Notes under the pieces: model-generated
Told to the model about the DNA's origin: nothing
What the model saw: the letters and a program-made list of their open reading frames with translations, nothing else
Databases searched by the model: none
Origin: an uncultured Eubacterium sp.
GTDB taxonomy: Bacteria > Bacillota > Clostridia > Lachnospirales > Lachnospiraceae
Assembly (NCBI GenBank): GCA_947573465.1
Contig: CANPET010000009.1
Coordinates: 1-19,788 of the forward strand
Direction of reading: 5' to 3'
DNA length: 19,788 nt
Shown: piece by piece, positions 13,745-19,788 of the stretch
Numbering within the stretch: the first letter of the stretch is position 1
How the letters are laid out: the number at the start of each line of letters is the position of its first letter
Program-made: the position numbers and the translations under genes

Positions 13745-14341
13745 TTATTTTTGTATTTTTTTCCTTGCAATCAGACCATTCGGAATTTCAATAATATCAA
13801 ATCCTTTATTTACATACATTGATACAGAACCACCACAATCGTTTATAGAAAACCCTCCCCGTGACGGATACCCTTCAATATAGTCGTATCCATTTTTCTT
13901 TGCATACTGACAGGCACAATCCAGCAGTGCTTTTGCAATTCCTCTCCTACGCATATCCGGCTCAACGGTAAAGCATACAATAGAAAGTATTTTATCCCTT
14001 TCATCAACACCATTCCAACTATATGGAGCCATCTCCCTGCTTAATCGAAAATAATTATCTTTCGTATCTGCATTACAAAACCCAACAATTTGATTATCAT
14101 AGACGGCTACAAAGCCATTCAAGATACCATTTTCTATCAATTCTTTTGCATAATCTCTTTTACGATATAATCTTTCATTCTCTGGCATTAGACTCCGCTC
14201 CTGCTCGTGCTTATCAGTCCAATGATGCCAGACACAATAACATCCTTTTTGAATGTTTCCATCAGAAAATGCTCTATGTTCAAAATAATCGATATAATCA
14301 TCTGCCATATCTTCTGTGAGTTTGCACACTTTGAAATTCAT
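13745..14341 (-). CDS. GNAT-family N-acetyltransferase, longer type
   Basis: 198 residues. Motif A is FTVEPDMRRRGIAKALLDCA, followed by YIEGYPSRG and a C-terminal SVSMYVNKGFDII segment. Family members of this length often have an extra N-terminal helical section; here it is rich in His, Trp and Cys (GCYCVWHHWTDKHEQERS). AAGGAGG precedes the chosen ATG at 14341; an upstream ATG is 19 codons earlier and overlaps the nucleotidyltransferase. The acceptor is unknown. It is the third gene of the middle operon. Confidence 0.83.
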   Translation of the reverse strand: MNFKVCKLTEDMADDYIDYFEHRAFSDGNIQKGCYCVWHHWTDKHEQERSLMPENERLYRKRDYAKELIENGILNGFVAVYDNQIVGFCNADTKDNYFRLSREMAPYSWNGVDERDKILSIVCFTVEPDMRRRGIAKALLDCACQYAKKNGYDYIEGYPSRGGFSINDCGGSVSMYVNKGFDIIEIPNGLIARKKIQK

Positions 14342-14378
14342 CAAAAATACCTCCTTGCTCGGATATTCATGTAACAAA

Positions 14379-14918
14379 CTAATTCTTTCCATTCTCAAGA
14401 AATGATTCTATACCACTAACATCATTTTCTAAAACAGCTTTGTATACATCCATACTAGTGAATTTGTCAAATGAATATATATCTCTCTCAATTAATTGTT
14501 TCTTTAATAGAATTATACGTTCTTTTGCTTCTTTATTAGTAGAAACCTGTTCTATAATCTGCTCACAATATCTTTCCGCCTTTTTAATTGTTTCACGATT
14601 GAGAAACCAAATATCAAAGTTCCATAGTTCTCCATCAATAATCGCCTCAAATCCATGAAACCAAACTCTTTCTCCTGCATCGTTTATTTCCTCTTTCGCT
14701 TCGTACCAAATCGGATGAAATTCTTTCAACACATACCTTGTAAATTCATATAGCTGCTCAATCGACATTGACGCGTTATCAACATCAATGTCAATATCAT
14801 TTGAAACCATTAATCCCATTTTTAGACTGCCAATAACAGATGTTTTTCCAATTTTTTCAAGCTTATCAATTAATTGATATTTTTCCATAATTTCATATGC
14901 TTTCTCTTGCTTACTCAC
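14379..14918 (-). CDS. Nucleotidyltransferase-fold protein
   Basis: About 179 residues. The nucleotidyltransferase signature is visible: GSLKMGLMVSNDIDIDV, i.e. GS followed by a DxDxD metal site. The following WFHGFEAIIDGELWNFDIWFL supplies a further acidic strand. Proteins like this adenylylate or otherwise nucleotidylate small molecules, including some antibiotics, or serve as toxins in two-gene modules; the substrate is unknown. I prefer GTG 14918 (GAGG 6 nt upstream), which overlaps the methyltransferase stop by 8 nt; TTG 14924 or ATG 14888 are alternatives. The overlap points to translational coupling. Confidence 0.75.
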   Translation of the reverse strand: MSKQEKAYEIMEKYQLIDKLEKIGKTSVIGSLKMGLMVSNDIDIDVDNASMSIEQLYEFTRYVLKEFHPIWYEAKEEINDAGERVWFHGFEAIIDGELWNFDIWFLNRETIKKAERYCEQIIEQVSTNKEAKERIILLKKQLIERDIYSFDKFTSMDVYKAVLENDVSGIESFLENGKN

Positions 14919-15633
14919 TTTCAACCTCTTTTTCTTTCCTCACAACATATGTAATAACATTAGTCGACAATTCTGCAATCTTATCTCCTCGTGGAATATT
15001 ATATTTTTGTGGTACAACGGTTTTCTTGATGCACTGCCAGTCACCATACACTTCATCCAACATTGACATCAGTGCTTCCGTTTTTATATTCACTTCAAAC
15101 TGTGGAGCTAATTCTTCTCCTGTTTCCTTTTCGATTTCTATTACTTCAGAATTCATAATGATACAAATGATTCCGTTACTACGAATCCCTTCTTTCATTT
15201 CATTCAACTTTCTTTCCAAAGAATCTTTAGAATCCATATGCTCCAATGAGGATACTGCAATAATTAGGTCATATGCACTCTTTTCTATCTTGAAATCATC
15301 AATCGTTTGAACAATTCCTGTGATATGCTCTTCAATTCCATTTCTCCTACTATTTTCCAGCAACTTCTTGATGGCAATATCTAACAAATCAACGCAATCA
15401 ACATTACACTCTCTATCCGAAAATCTTTCTGCTATCGGAATCGCATTACGCCCTACTCCGGCACCCAAATCCAAAACATTTATACAACTGTAGTTTTCAT
15501 AGAATGGAAGTAAATCCATAATGATTCTCACCGGTCTTGCCAACCAACTTCCTTCTGTGAAAAGTTCGTTGTTGTTATACATCTCTATATGAGACTCTCG
15601 CTCTGCTTTTCTAATTCGTTCTAAATTACTCAT
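14911..15633 (-). CDS. Class I SAM-dependent methyltransferase, first gene of the middle operon
   Basis: 240 residues with motif I VLDLGAGVGRNAIPIAERF, then a strand ending in an acidic pair (CVDLLDIAIKKLLE) and AYDLIIAVSSLEHMD. This is the small-molecule methyltransferase type, similar in outline to TehB-like enzymes; the substrate is unknown. AGGGAGAG precedes the ATG. It heads a string of six genes, and no strong promoter is seen in front, so transcription may come from further upstream through the remnant at 15642-15824. Confidence 0.85.
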   Translation of the reverse strand: MSNLERIRKAERESHIEMYNNNELFTEGSWLARPVRIIMDLLPFYENYSCINVLDLGAGVGRNAIPIAERFSDRECNVDCVDLLDIAIKKLLENSRRNGIEEHITGIVQTIDDFKIEKSAYDLIIAVSSLEHMDSKDSLERKLNEMKEGIRSNGIICIIMNSEVIEIEKETGEELAPQFEVNIKTEALMSMLDEVYGDWQCIKKTVVPQKYNIPRGDKIAELSTNVITYVVRKEKEVESE

Positions 15634-15641
15634 ATCTCTCC

Positions 15642-15824
15642 CTAAATCAATTTCTTCAATTCCACCAAAAGTTTGTCCTTCAGTTCTTCTTCAGAAAGAC
15701 GGAAATCATCACTATACATTTTCTCTATTAAGGACCACCTTACTGCTTCAATTCTACCACACGCACTAATACATTCACACCCTAAATTTACCAATCTTAC
15801 ATCTTCATTTTTCAATTTTTCGCT
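15642..15824 (-). pseudogene. Headless 60-codon frame, tail of an unidentified gene
   Basis: The frame is open from after a TAA at 15827-15825 to TAG 15644-15642 and ends FRLSEEELKDKLLVELKKLI. It has no ATG near its beginning and no ribosome binding site. The first part (NEDVRLVNLGCECISACGRI) and the helical end may come from different genes. It is the only coding-like stretch between the displaced tuf fragment and the methyltransferase. The parent was not recognised. Confidence 0.35.
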
Positions 15825-15874
15825 TTAGTAAAATTCCCCGTTTTCTGCCCCTACTGTGAATAGCAAGATACTCA

Positions 15875-15918
15875 TTTTGTACGTACAAAACGATATTTCT
15901 TGTTAGGGAGATCCCTAA
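15875..15918. other. Palindrome-rich block of possible mobile-element origin
   Basis: TTTTGTACGTACAAAA (15875-15890) is a perfect 16-bp palindrome, and TTAGGGA / TCCCTAA (15903-15909, 15912-15918) is an inverted repeat with a 2-bp centre. The surrounding bases are C/G-richer than the rest (a CCCCCC run at 15920). No coding frame is convincing: the frame 15805-15996 has no ribosome binding site and cuts through both palindromes. Such paired palindromes can be a transfer origin or recombinase site, but nothing here proves it. Confidence 0.35.
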
Positions 15919-15946
15919 ACCCCCCAAATTTACCGGAATGTTATAA

Positions 15947-16021
15947 CCTCTCCATGACGTACAAAAGGCATTCCCGAAATCTTCGGGAATGCCCATAAAT
16001 ACTAGGTTTATACCAAATTAT
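15947..16021. repeat. Left copy of the tuf 3'-end/terminator repeat (attL-like)
   Basis: 75 bp aligned without gaps to 19714-19788, with two mismatches close to the terminator base. The identity begins abruptly at CCTCTCC; to the left of it the two copies are unrelated. It includes the terminator hairpin and the tuf stop. Confidence 0.85.
15967..15993 (-). terminator. tuf-type terminator, displaced copy
   Basis: GGCATTCCCGAA and TTCGGGAATGCC form a perfect 12-bp stem with a 3-nt loop, followed on the minus strand by TTTT. It would stop transcripts passing through the displaced tuf tail. Confidence 0.8.
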
Positions 16022-16080
16022 TCAATAATTGTTGCTACTTTTCCAGATCCTACTGTTCTACCACCTTCACGGGAACAAAC
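16018..16080 (-). pseudogene. tuf: Displaced 3' end of tuf (EF-Tu), 20 codons plus stop
   Basis: On the minus strand this reads SREGGRTVGSGKVATIIE and TAA, the strongly conserved C-terminus of translation elongation factor Tu. Nothing upstream of codon 16080 belongs to EF-Tu; there the sequence changes to an unrelated arm-like region. This is therefore a fragment, not a gene. It is a classic footprint of integration into a conserved gene end. The intact gene presumably lies just right of the window, because the repeat at 19714-19788 ends in the same stop codon (19785-19787). Confidence 0.92.
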
Positions 16081-16120
16081 TTACATTCTTACCCATGTTT
16101 TAAGTGCTTCTTCGCACGTT

Positions 16121-16207
16121 TTATAAGGTCTTTTTATCATTTTTACACCCGTTATTTTTATTTGCTCTGATTCTTGACGCCATTTTGACGCCACTAGGAA
16201 ATCTCCT
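16121..16207 (-). pseudogene. Possible integrase C-terminal tail (SGVKMAS type)
   Basis: Between two stops lie 28 codons containing PSGVKMASRIRANKNNG. From memory, tails of this kind occur at the end of tyrosine integrases of gut clostridia, and the codons coincide with the TGACGCCA pair. The rest of the integrase gene is absent. The identification is tentative; it may simply be arm-site DNA that is open by chance. Confidence 0.4.
16175..16193. repeat. TGACGCCA direct repeat pair, left arm-type site
   Basis: TGACGCCA at 16175-16182 and 16186-16193, 11 bp apart, about 95 bp from the displaced tuf fragment. The same pair in the same orientation lies at 19680-19698. I found no other copy in the window by eye. 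Confidence 0.6.
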
Positions 16208-16242
16208 TTAACTTGTTCAGTTTCCTGTGCATCTTGAACAAA

Positions 16243-16665
16243 TCAATGAACAGGATAATTTTCCCTTTCAGAATAATATTTTTGATTTCTACTTGAAGGT
16301 TTATCAGGTTCTGTCATCTTCAATATCTCATTATTTAGCAGTTCATCCATGTAATGTCGCTTGAAATATGATCTATTTGGGAATTTAAAATGCTCAACAA
16401 TTTCTTTTGATGATCTTGGTATTTCACAGAATTTAATAATAGCTTTTACCATATCTTGTTCATCATCTTGTTCAATTTGAACAGGATGAGTTTCCCCTCG
16501 TAATAATGCTAAATATCTGTCACAGGATTTACACTGTACCATAACACCTTCTTCTGAAATATCATATTCTGGCAACGGTCCATCATATTTGTTACATCCA
16601 TCTCGTATTTTGTCAAAACCTCTTCCCCAATCCATCATAGTCTTCTTTAGAAGAACACCATACAA
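16243..16665 (-). pseudogene. C-terminal fragment of an ATPase-type transcriptional regulator
   Basis: 140 codons in total, but only the end of a RecG-C-terminus-like/AlbA_2-type regulator is recognisable: DWGRGFDKIRDGCNKYDGPLPEY (split here as DWGRGFDKIRDG and CNKYDGPLPEY), a linker, and a winged helix at about 70-130 (KAIIKFCEIPRSSKEIVEHF, then NRSYFKRHYMDELLNNEIL). The N-terminal AlbA_2 and most of the ATPase domain are missing. The 5' end overlaps the preceding gene by 53 nt in another frame, with no ribosome binding site. The homology break is near 16635, where the HTH/ParB-like gene was joined to it. It is probably not functional. Confidence 0.6.
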
Positions 16666-17326
16666 TCATAGGAAAATATGTAATTTCTTTTCGGATTAAA
16701 GCCTCAAACAGCGGACTATTGCAATTAATTTCAAATTGTCCGGCTTCATATCCAACAATAATCGGTGGCAATGTCTGCTTTAAATCGATTCGCTCCATCC
16801 ACTCATCTACTCGCAGTTCAAAAACTTCCTGATCAACCTGCCACTTCATACCCTCTTCCGATCCGCAATTTCTTCTAAATAAATCCAATGGCATTGCCAA
16901 TGGTCCCAAATAAAATCTATTCGCCTTATACAATCCATCCGAAAATCCTTTGTTTTTTCTTTCAAATAAGAGGTATGTATGAATCCATTCCTCTAAAAGA
17001 GAATCATTGCTGTATTCCTTTGCAGAATTGATATCCGGATAAAAAATGTGTTCCTCCAAATTCTTTTTAGAGTATGCAATCTTCTTAATCGTTTCTATTG
17101 ATAAATGATACTCTTTGGCTAATTGCTGGATTGAAATTCCGTATTGGAATTTATTCAGAATCATTCTGTTCCTTTTTCTATAATACAGCTTTTGTCCTGA
17201 TAATTCTCCCCATGTTTTCTCTTCACCCTCAGCCTTTGGAACATAAAGTAGCATTCCATCTGCATACTTCCTAATTTCCTTTAACAGTTCCTCCGGAAGC
17301 ACGTCTTTTGCATTTAAATAATTCAT
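16613..17326 (-). CDS. CD3324-like HTH protein fused to a degenerate ParB-like domain
   Basis: About 237 residues. The first 85 residues resemble the CD3324 family: NAKDVLPEELLKEIRKYADG, then WGELSGQKLYYRKRNRMI and a helix-turn-helix (GISIQQLAKEYHLSIETIKK). The second part, from about residue 100, resembles a ParB-N-like fold (YKANRFYLGPLAMPLDLFRR, PPIIVGYEAGQFEIN, FPMIVWCSSKEDYD). The usual core there is NDGNHRxEA; here it reads NCNSPLFEAL, so the nucleotide-binding/nuclease signature is lost. The last residues (GLGKRF) are read from the fused neighbour, so the natural C-terminus is lost. AAAGGAG precedes ATG 17326. Likely DNA-binding, role unknown. Confidence 0.65.
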   Translation of the reverse strand: MNYLNAKDVLPEELLKEIRKYADGMLLYVPKAEGEEKTWGELSGQKLYYRKRNRMILNKFQYGISIQQLAKEYHLSIETIKKIAYSKKNLEEHIFYPDINSAKEYSNDSLLEEWIHTYLLFERKNKGFSDGLYKANRFYLGPLAMPLDLFRRNCGSEEGMKWQVDQEVFELRVDEWMERIDLKQTLPPIIVGYEAGQFEINCNSPLFEALIRKEITYFPMIVWCSSKEDYDGLGKRF

Positions 17327-17360
17327 TTGAGAAATCTCCTTTATCACACAATGATAGTAA

Positions 17361-17852
17361 TTACTCCGGCAGCTTCACAAATGCACAACTCTTTCCATAC
17401 CTGATTCCTGTATCAAAAAATCCAAACTTCTGATACAGCCTTTTTGCCGTAATATTCTCTTCTTCTACCTCTAGAGCAACCGGCAGTTTTTCCCCTTCAG
17501 GATATTGACTGATTTTATCCAGCAATAAATTTAGTGCTTTACTTCCAATTCCCTGTCCTTGCCATTTTTCATCAATAAAGAAACCCATAATTCGATAGAC
17601 TTGTTCATATGTTTGTAATATCTCCGGCTCCTGCGGTTCCACTTCTATTTTTCCAATCAAAGCCCGCCCTACTGGTTTATCATCACAAGTTATAATATTT
17701 AATTCGCCGTCCAAACCTAAAACCGAACCAATATAAGCAAACGAAAGTATTGTTTTCCAATCTTCCACATATTCCTTCTGGCTATCTTTTGGTTTCAATG
17801 CAAGAACTTCTTCATAATTATCAAATGATAATGTTGTCAATCCCACTTCCAT
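17361..17852 (-). CDS. GNAT-family N-acetyltransferase
   Basis: 163 residues. The core strand RIMGFFIDEKWQGQGIGSKA includes motif A (QGQGIGSKALNLLL), followed by ALEVEEENITAKRLYQKFGF, all typical of GNATs. The N-terminal half carries DKPVGRALIGKIEVEPQE. The acceptor is unknown. AGGAG lies 8 nt upstream of the ATG. It lies 56 nt after the GNAT at 17909 and 34 nt before the HTH/ParB-like gene, within the cargo block, apparently one transcript. Confidence 0.85.
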   Translation of the reverse strand: MEVGLTTLSFDNYEEVLALKPKDSQKEYVEDWKTILSFAYIGSVLGLDGELNIITCDDKPVGRALIGKIEVEPQEPEILQTYEQVYRIMGFFIDEKWQGQGIGSKALNLLLDKISQYPEGEKLPVALEVEEENITAKRLYQKFGFFDTGIRYGKSCAFVKLPE

Positions 17853-17908
17853 ATTTATTACTCCTGTATAGTTTTAAAACTCCATTCTCTCTGCAATTTT
17901 TCAATCTG

Positions 17909-18421
17909 TCATCCCAACTCAATCCAATATCTTTGTTCTATGACTCCATCACACATAATCTCATTTTCAAGAACTCCACCGTTGTTGATAATACTTTTTG
18001 CTGAACCAATATTGTCTTTATCACATACCATGAGAACTTTTGTTATTCCAAGTTTCCTACACTCATCTAACGCCAAAGAAATCATCTTTGTGGCAACACC
18101 TTTTCGTCTTTCTGATGGTCGTACACCGTCACCAATATGTCCACCGTTTCGCAATAAATCCTCATTCAGATAATGCCTTATATTAACAGCTCCCACGACT
18201 AAATTTCTATCAGTGTCTAAACAAAAAAATGTAGAATCAGGAACTTTTCCATTACGAACATCTTTCAATTCAAGACTTGAAATATAACTGTCAAAATCAT
18301 GATAATCAGCTTTCCGAATTGCGTAAGGAACTATTTTCTCACCTGATGCTGTCCACTCATTCATCATTTCTGTTATTTGCTCTTTATATCTTTCCTCTGC
18401 TTTTACTAAAACTAAATTCAT
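17909..18421 (-). CDS. GNAT-family N-acetyltransferase
   Basis: 170 residues. Motif A is seen in GDGVRPSERRKGVATKMISLA, preceded by VVGAVNIRHYLNEDLLRNGGHIG and followed by KVLMVCDKDNIGSAKSIINNGG. This arrangement, with the conserved HIG before motif A, is the common predicted-acetyltransferase subtype of Firmicutes (COG3981-like). The acceptor is unknown. GAGGT precedes the ATG by 8 nt. It follows the broken kinase after 84 nt in the cargo block. Confidence 0.87.
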   Translation of the reverse strand: MNLVLVKAEERYKEQITEMMNEWTASGEKIVPYAIRKADYHDFDSYISSLELKDVRNGKVPDSTFFCLDTDRNLVVGAVNIRHYLNEDLLRNGGHIGDGVRPSERRKGVATKMISLALDECRKLGITKVLMVCDKDNIGSAKSIINNGGVLENEIMCDGVIEQRYWIELG

Positions 18422-18505
18422 CTGTTGTTACCTCACTTCCCCAACTTTTGAGTTTAACTAGCCTTTCACCCACTGAAACGAATTATTCACGATAATTCAG
18501 GTTAA

Positions 18506-19026
18506 TTAGCAATTGTCTTTTAATAATTCTTTCAAAATATAATTTGCACACTCCATTGGACTGTATATACTTGTATCAACTCTCATACTATATTCTATAT
18601 CTTTTGCCATTAATTCATTTTGTTCATCAGATTGGTCTACATATCTGTTCTCTCGTTCTATATTTCTTTTTCTACATATTTCCAATGGACAATAAACCTC
18701 AACCATATCAAGAGGATTATCCTTCAGTATTTCTAACAATTGTTTATAATGTGGTTTTATCTCATCTCGTTCAACTAAAATCCCATCAATCAAAACATTT
18801 TTCCCATATCAGAATATAGTTTGGCAGTATGATACATCATTATTATTACTTCACTAAGATATTTCCAATAATTTTCTCTTAAATATTTTTCTCCAACCAT
18901 TTCTTCAAACAAATCATTTGCAACAACGTAAAAAAATACGTCATCGCATTCCTGAAGTGCTTCAACGATAGATGTCTTTCCAGAACTTGTTACCCCATTC
19001 AAAAAGACAATTCTTCCTTTTTTCAT
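18506..19026 (-). pseudogene. Chloramphenicol phosphotransferase-like kinase split by a -1 frameshift
   Basis: The first frame (19026 to 18790, 78 residues) has a P-loop NGVTSSGKTSIVEAL at about 10-24, then DDVFFYVVANDLFEEM. The second (18793 to 18506) continues with NVLIDGILVERDEIK and CPLEICRKRNIERENR, ending at KDNC. Together they give about 173 residues, the expected length of a chloramphenicol phosphotransferase-like P-loop kinase. The split occurs at GGGAAAAATG (minus strand) and is cured by adding one A or slipping back one base. The zero-frame codons make G-GGA-AAA, a form of the -1 slippery heptamer. The second frame has no ribosome binding site. A mutation or a sequencing error is more likely than programmed slippage. 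Confidence 0.72.
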
Positions 19027-19072
19027 AAATAATTTCCTTCTTTTTTCAGATTTCTATGTACCCAGCTAGAAA

Positions 19073-19597
19073 TTAACACTCTTTCCTATAAATCATCATT
19101 CCCTTACCATACGGATCGTCCTCTGCACCAAATTCTTCTGAAATAAACGAATATCCATTTTTGTCTAATACTCGTACTGAAGCATCATTCCCATGCATGA
19201 CACGACCATATAAAATATTAACTCCAAATGTTTCGCATGTGAATTTTGTCATTTCTTGTACAAGTTCCGTTGCATAGCCATTCCCACTATATTTTTTGCA
19301 AATTGTATAACCAATTTCTACTTCATTTGAATTACCATCAACTTCGTTTATACCTGTATCTCCAATTAACTCACCGTTTTCTTTTAATTCTACAGCCAAC
19401 ACAAATGGCAAATGTTTATTATTAACACAATCTGCATAAAATCCTATTGCGCCACGGGTTTCCTCAATATCTGCATAACTTTCATTAGGTATCCATTTCT
19501 TAACCTCTTCTTCAAGATGATTTGCATGCAATTGTTGAGCATCTTGTGTTTCAAATTTTCTAATTCTCAAGTTTTTTGTTTCAAAAATATATTCCAT
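19073..19597 (-). CDS. RimJ/RimL-type GNAT N-acetyltransferase, first gene after tuf
   Basis: 174 residues. It begins with the typical RimJ/RimL pattern FETKNLRIRKFETQDAQQL. Motif A is seen in IGYTICKKYSGNGYATELVQ, followed by ILYGRVMHGNDASVRVLDKNGY, which is typical of ribosomal-protein or small-molecule alanine-type acetyltransferases. The acceptor is not known. GAGGATAATTATATG gives the start, and an extended -10 promoter lies 40 nt upstream. It is the first gene of the cargo block, downstream of the tuf terminator. Confidence 0.88.
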   Translation of the reverse strand: MEYIFETKNLRIRKFETQDAQQLHANHLEEEVKKWIPNESYADIEETRGAIGFYADCVNNKHLPFVLAVELKENGELIGDTGINEVDGNSNEVEIGYTICKKYSGNGYATELVQEMTKFTCETFGVNILYGRVMHGNDASVRVLDKNGYSFISEEFGAEDDPYGKGMMIYRKEC

Positions 19598-19636
19598 ATA
19601 ATTATCCTCATAAATACACGATTTTTCTTAATTAAA

Positions 19637-19642
19637 ATTATA
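19637..19642 (-). promoter_or_regulatory. Extended -10 promoter of the cargo block
   Basis: The minus strand reads TGGTATAAT, an extended -10 (TGnTATAAT), 40 nt upstream of the first GNAT. It aligns with the left-operon promoter at 2985-2990 over about 45 bp. Confidence 0.6.
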
Positions 19643-19706
19643 CCATTCCCCCAAGAATAAAACCACACATTTCCTCTCGTGACGCCATTTTGACGCCATT
19701 CTGTCC
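19638..19706 (-). other. Short open frame containing GVKMAS, overlaps the right arm-type site
   Basis: 22 codons between a TGA and TAA 19640-19638, including GQNGVKMASREEM. It shares only the part encoded by the TGACGCCA pair with the frame at 16121-16207. The promoter at 19637 overlaps its end, so it is most likely arm-site DNA, not a gene end. Confidence 0.35.
19680..19698. repeat. TGACGCCA direct repeat pair, right arm-type site
   Basis: TGACGCCA at 19680-19687 and 19691-19698, again 11 bp apart and about 90 bp from the tuf stop. It has the same orientation as the left pair, as attL/attR arms would if a single attP had been opened at its core. Confidence 0.6.
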
Positions 19707-19713
19707 TCATTTT

Positions 19714-19788
19714 CCTCTCCATGACGTAGAAAGGGCATTCCCGAAATCTTCGGGAATGCCCATAAATACTAGGTTTATACCAAATTAT
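19714..19788. repeat. Right copy of the tuf 3'-end/terminator repeat (attR-like)
   Basis: Matches 15947-16021 without gaps. It ends with the tuf stop codon (19785-19787, minus strand) and one further base. The repeat probably continues into the intact tuf gene outside the window. Confidence 0.85.
19733..19761 (-). terminator. tuf terminator, functional copy
   Basis: GGGCATTCCCGAA and TTCGGGAATGCCC form a perfect 13-bp stem with a 3-nt ATC loop, followed by CTTTCT on the minus strand. It closes the presumed intact tuf gene to the right. Confidence 0.82.

Larger units (their letters stand above)
15947..19788 (-). mobile_element. Integrase-less cargo element inserted at the tuf 3' end
   Basis: Direct repeats of the tuf 3' end plus terminator flank this block (15947-16021 and 19714-19788; 73/75 identical, repeat continuing past the window). 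Inside each repeat lies a TGACGCCA pair in the same orientation, at 16175-16193 and 19680-19698. This matches core sites with arm sites of a tyrosine integrase. The block carries three GNATs, a broken kinase, an HTH/ParB-like fusion and a truncated regulator, but no recombinase. The 3' end of tuf would have been rebuilt by the incoming copy and the old 3' end pushed to 16018-16080. The integration model is inference. Homologous recombination between two tuf copies is the main alternative. Confidence 0.6.

Noticed and set aside
15805..15996. A 63-residue minus-strand frame next to the displaced tuf terminator
   Set aside because: It starts inside the terminator hairpin, has no ribosome binding site and crosses two palindromes. 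It is probably open by chance.
1..19788. An integron cassette array with attC sites
   Set aside because: The density of GNAT genes suggested it, but I found no repeated imperfect palindromes with the conserved attC ends between genes, and several operons contain overlapping genes.
1..19788. tRNA or rRNA genes
   Set aside because: No tRNA-like cloverleaf or rRNA stretch was recognised on either strand.

Overview
The window is AT-rich, has strong AGGAGG-type ribosome binding sites, and every recognisable gene lies on the minus strand. Protein types (a CD3324-like regulator, DUF6429-like and TOTE-type proteins, dense GNAT acetyltransferases) and the EF-Tu tail fit a low-GC Firmicute, probably a gut clostridium of the Lachnospiraceae type. 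The family name is inference. This is an accessory island. Its right edge is the 3' end of a tuf (EF-Tu) gene whose stop codon and terminator are the last bases of the window.

Layout, right to left (the direction of transcription). (1) 16081-19713: a cargo block of GNAT, a chloramphenicol-phosphotransferase-like kinase split by a frameshift, two more GNATs, an HTH/ParB-like fusion and a truncated ATPase-type regulator. It is bracketed by two copies of the tuf 3' end/terminator (15947-16021 and 19714-19788, 73/75 identical). Each copy has a TGACGCCA pair, 11 bp apart, about 90-95 bp from it. This looks like an integrated element with attL/attR at tuf but with no integrase gene. (2) 12205-15824: a compact operon of methyltransferase, nucleotidyltransferase, GNAT, NlpC/P60-like hydrolase, GNAT and a short pyrophosphatase-like protein, ending in a decayed GNAT. 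(3) 9464-12064: an unknown protein, an XRE regulator beside a cluster of AGTCTCA boxes, a protein with an antitoxin-like tail, and a broken ATPase-type regulator. (4) 3142-9417: a conflict/defence-flavoured stretch with a DUF6429-like gene, a TOTE-type primase-helicase broken by a stop and a frameshift, two near-identical tandem XRE regulators, a Fic protein with its own winged helix, and a TPR protein. (5) 3-2990: an operon of GNAT, methyltransferase, zinc-dependent phospholipase C-like protein and GNAT, trailing off into decayed duplicates of genes found at 1576 and 12266.

Overall the window holds seven intact GNATs and at least two GNAT remnants, plus other small-molecule modifying enzymes, in short co-directional operons. 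Fused gene ends, duplicated fragments and frameshifts show repeated insertion, recombination and decay. The strongest candidates for a new system are the integrase-less tuf-targeted cargo element and the regulatory modules with unusually clear operators. All calls were made by eye, without database searches.
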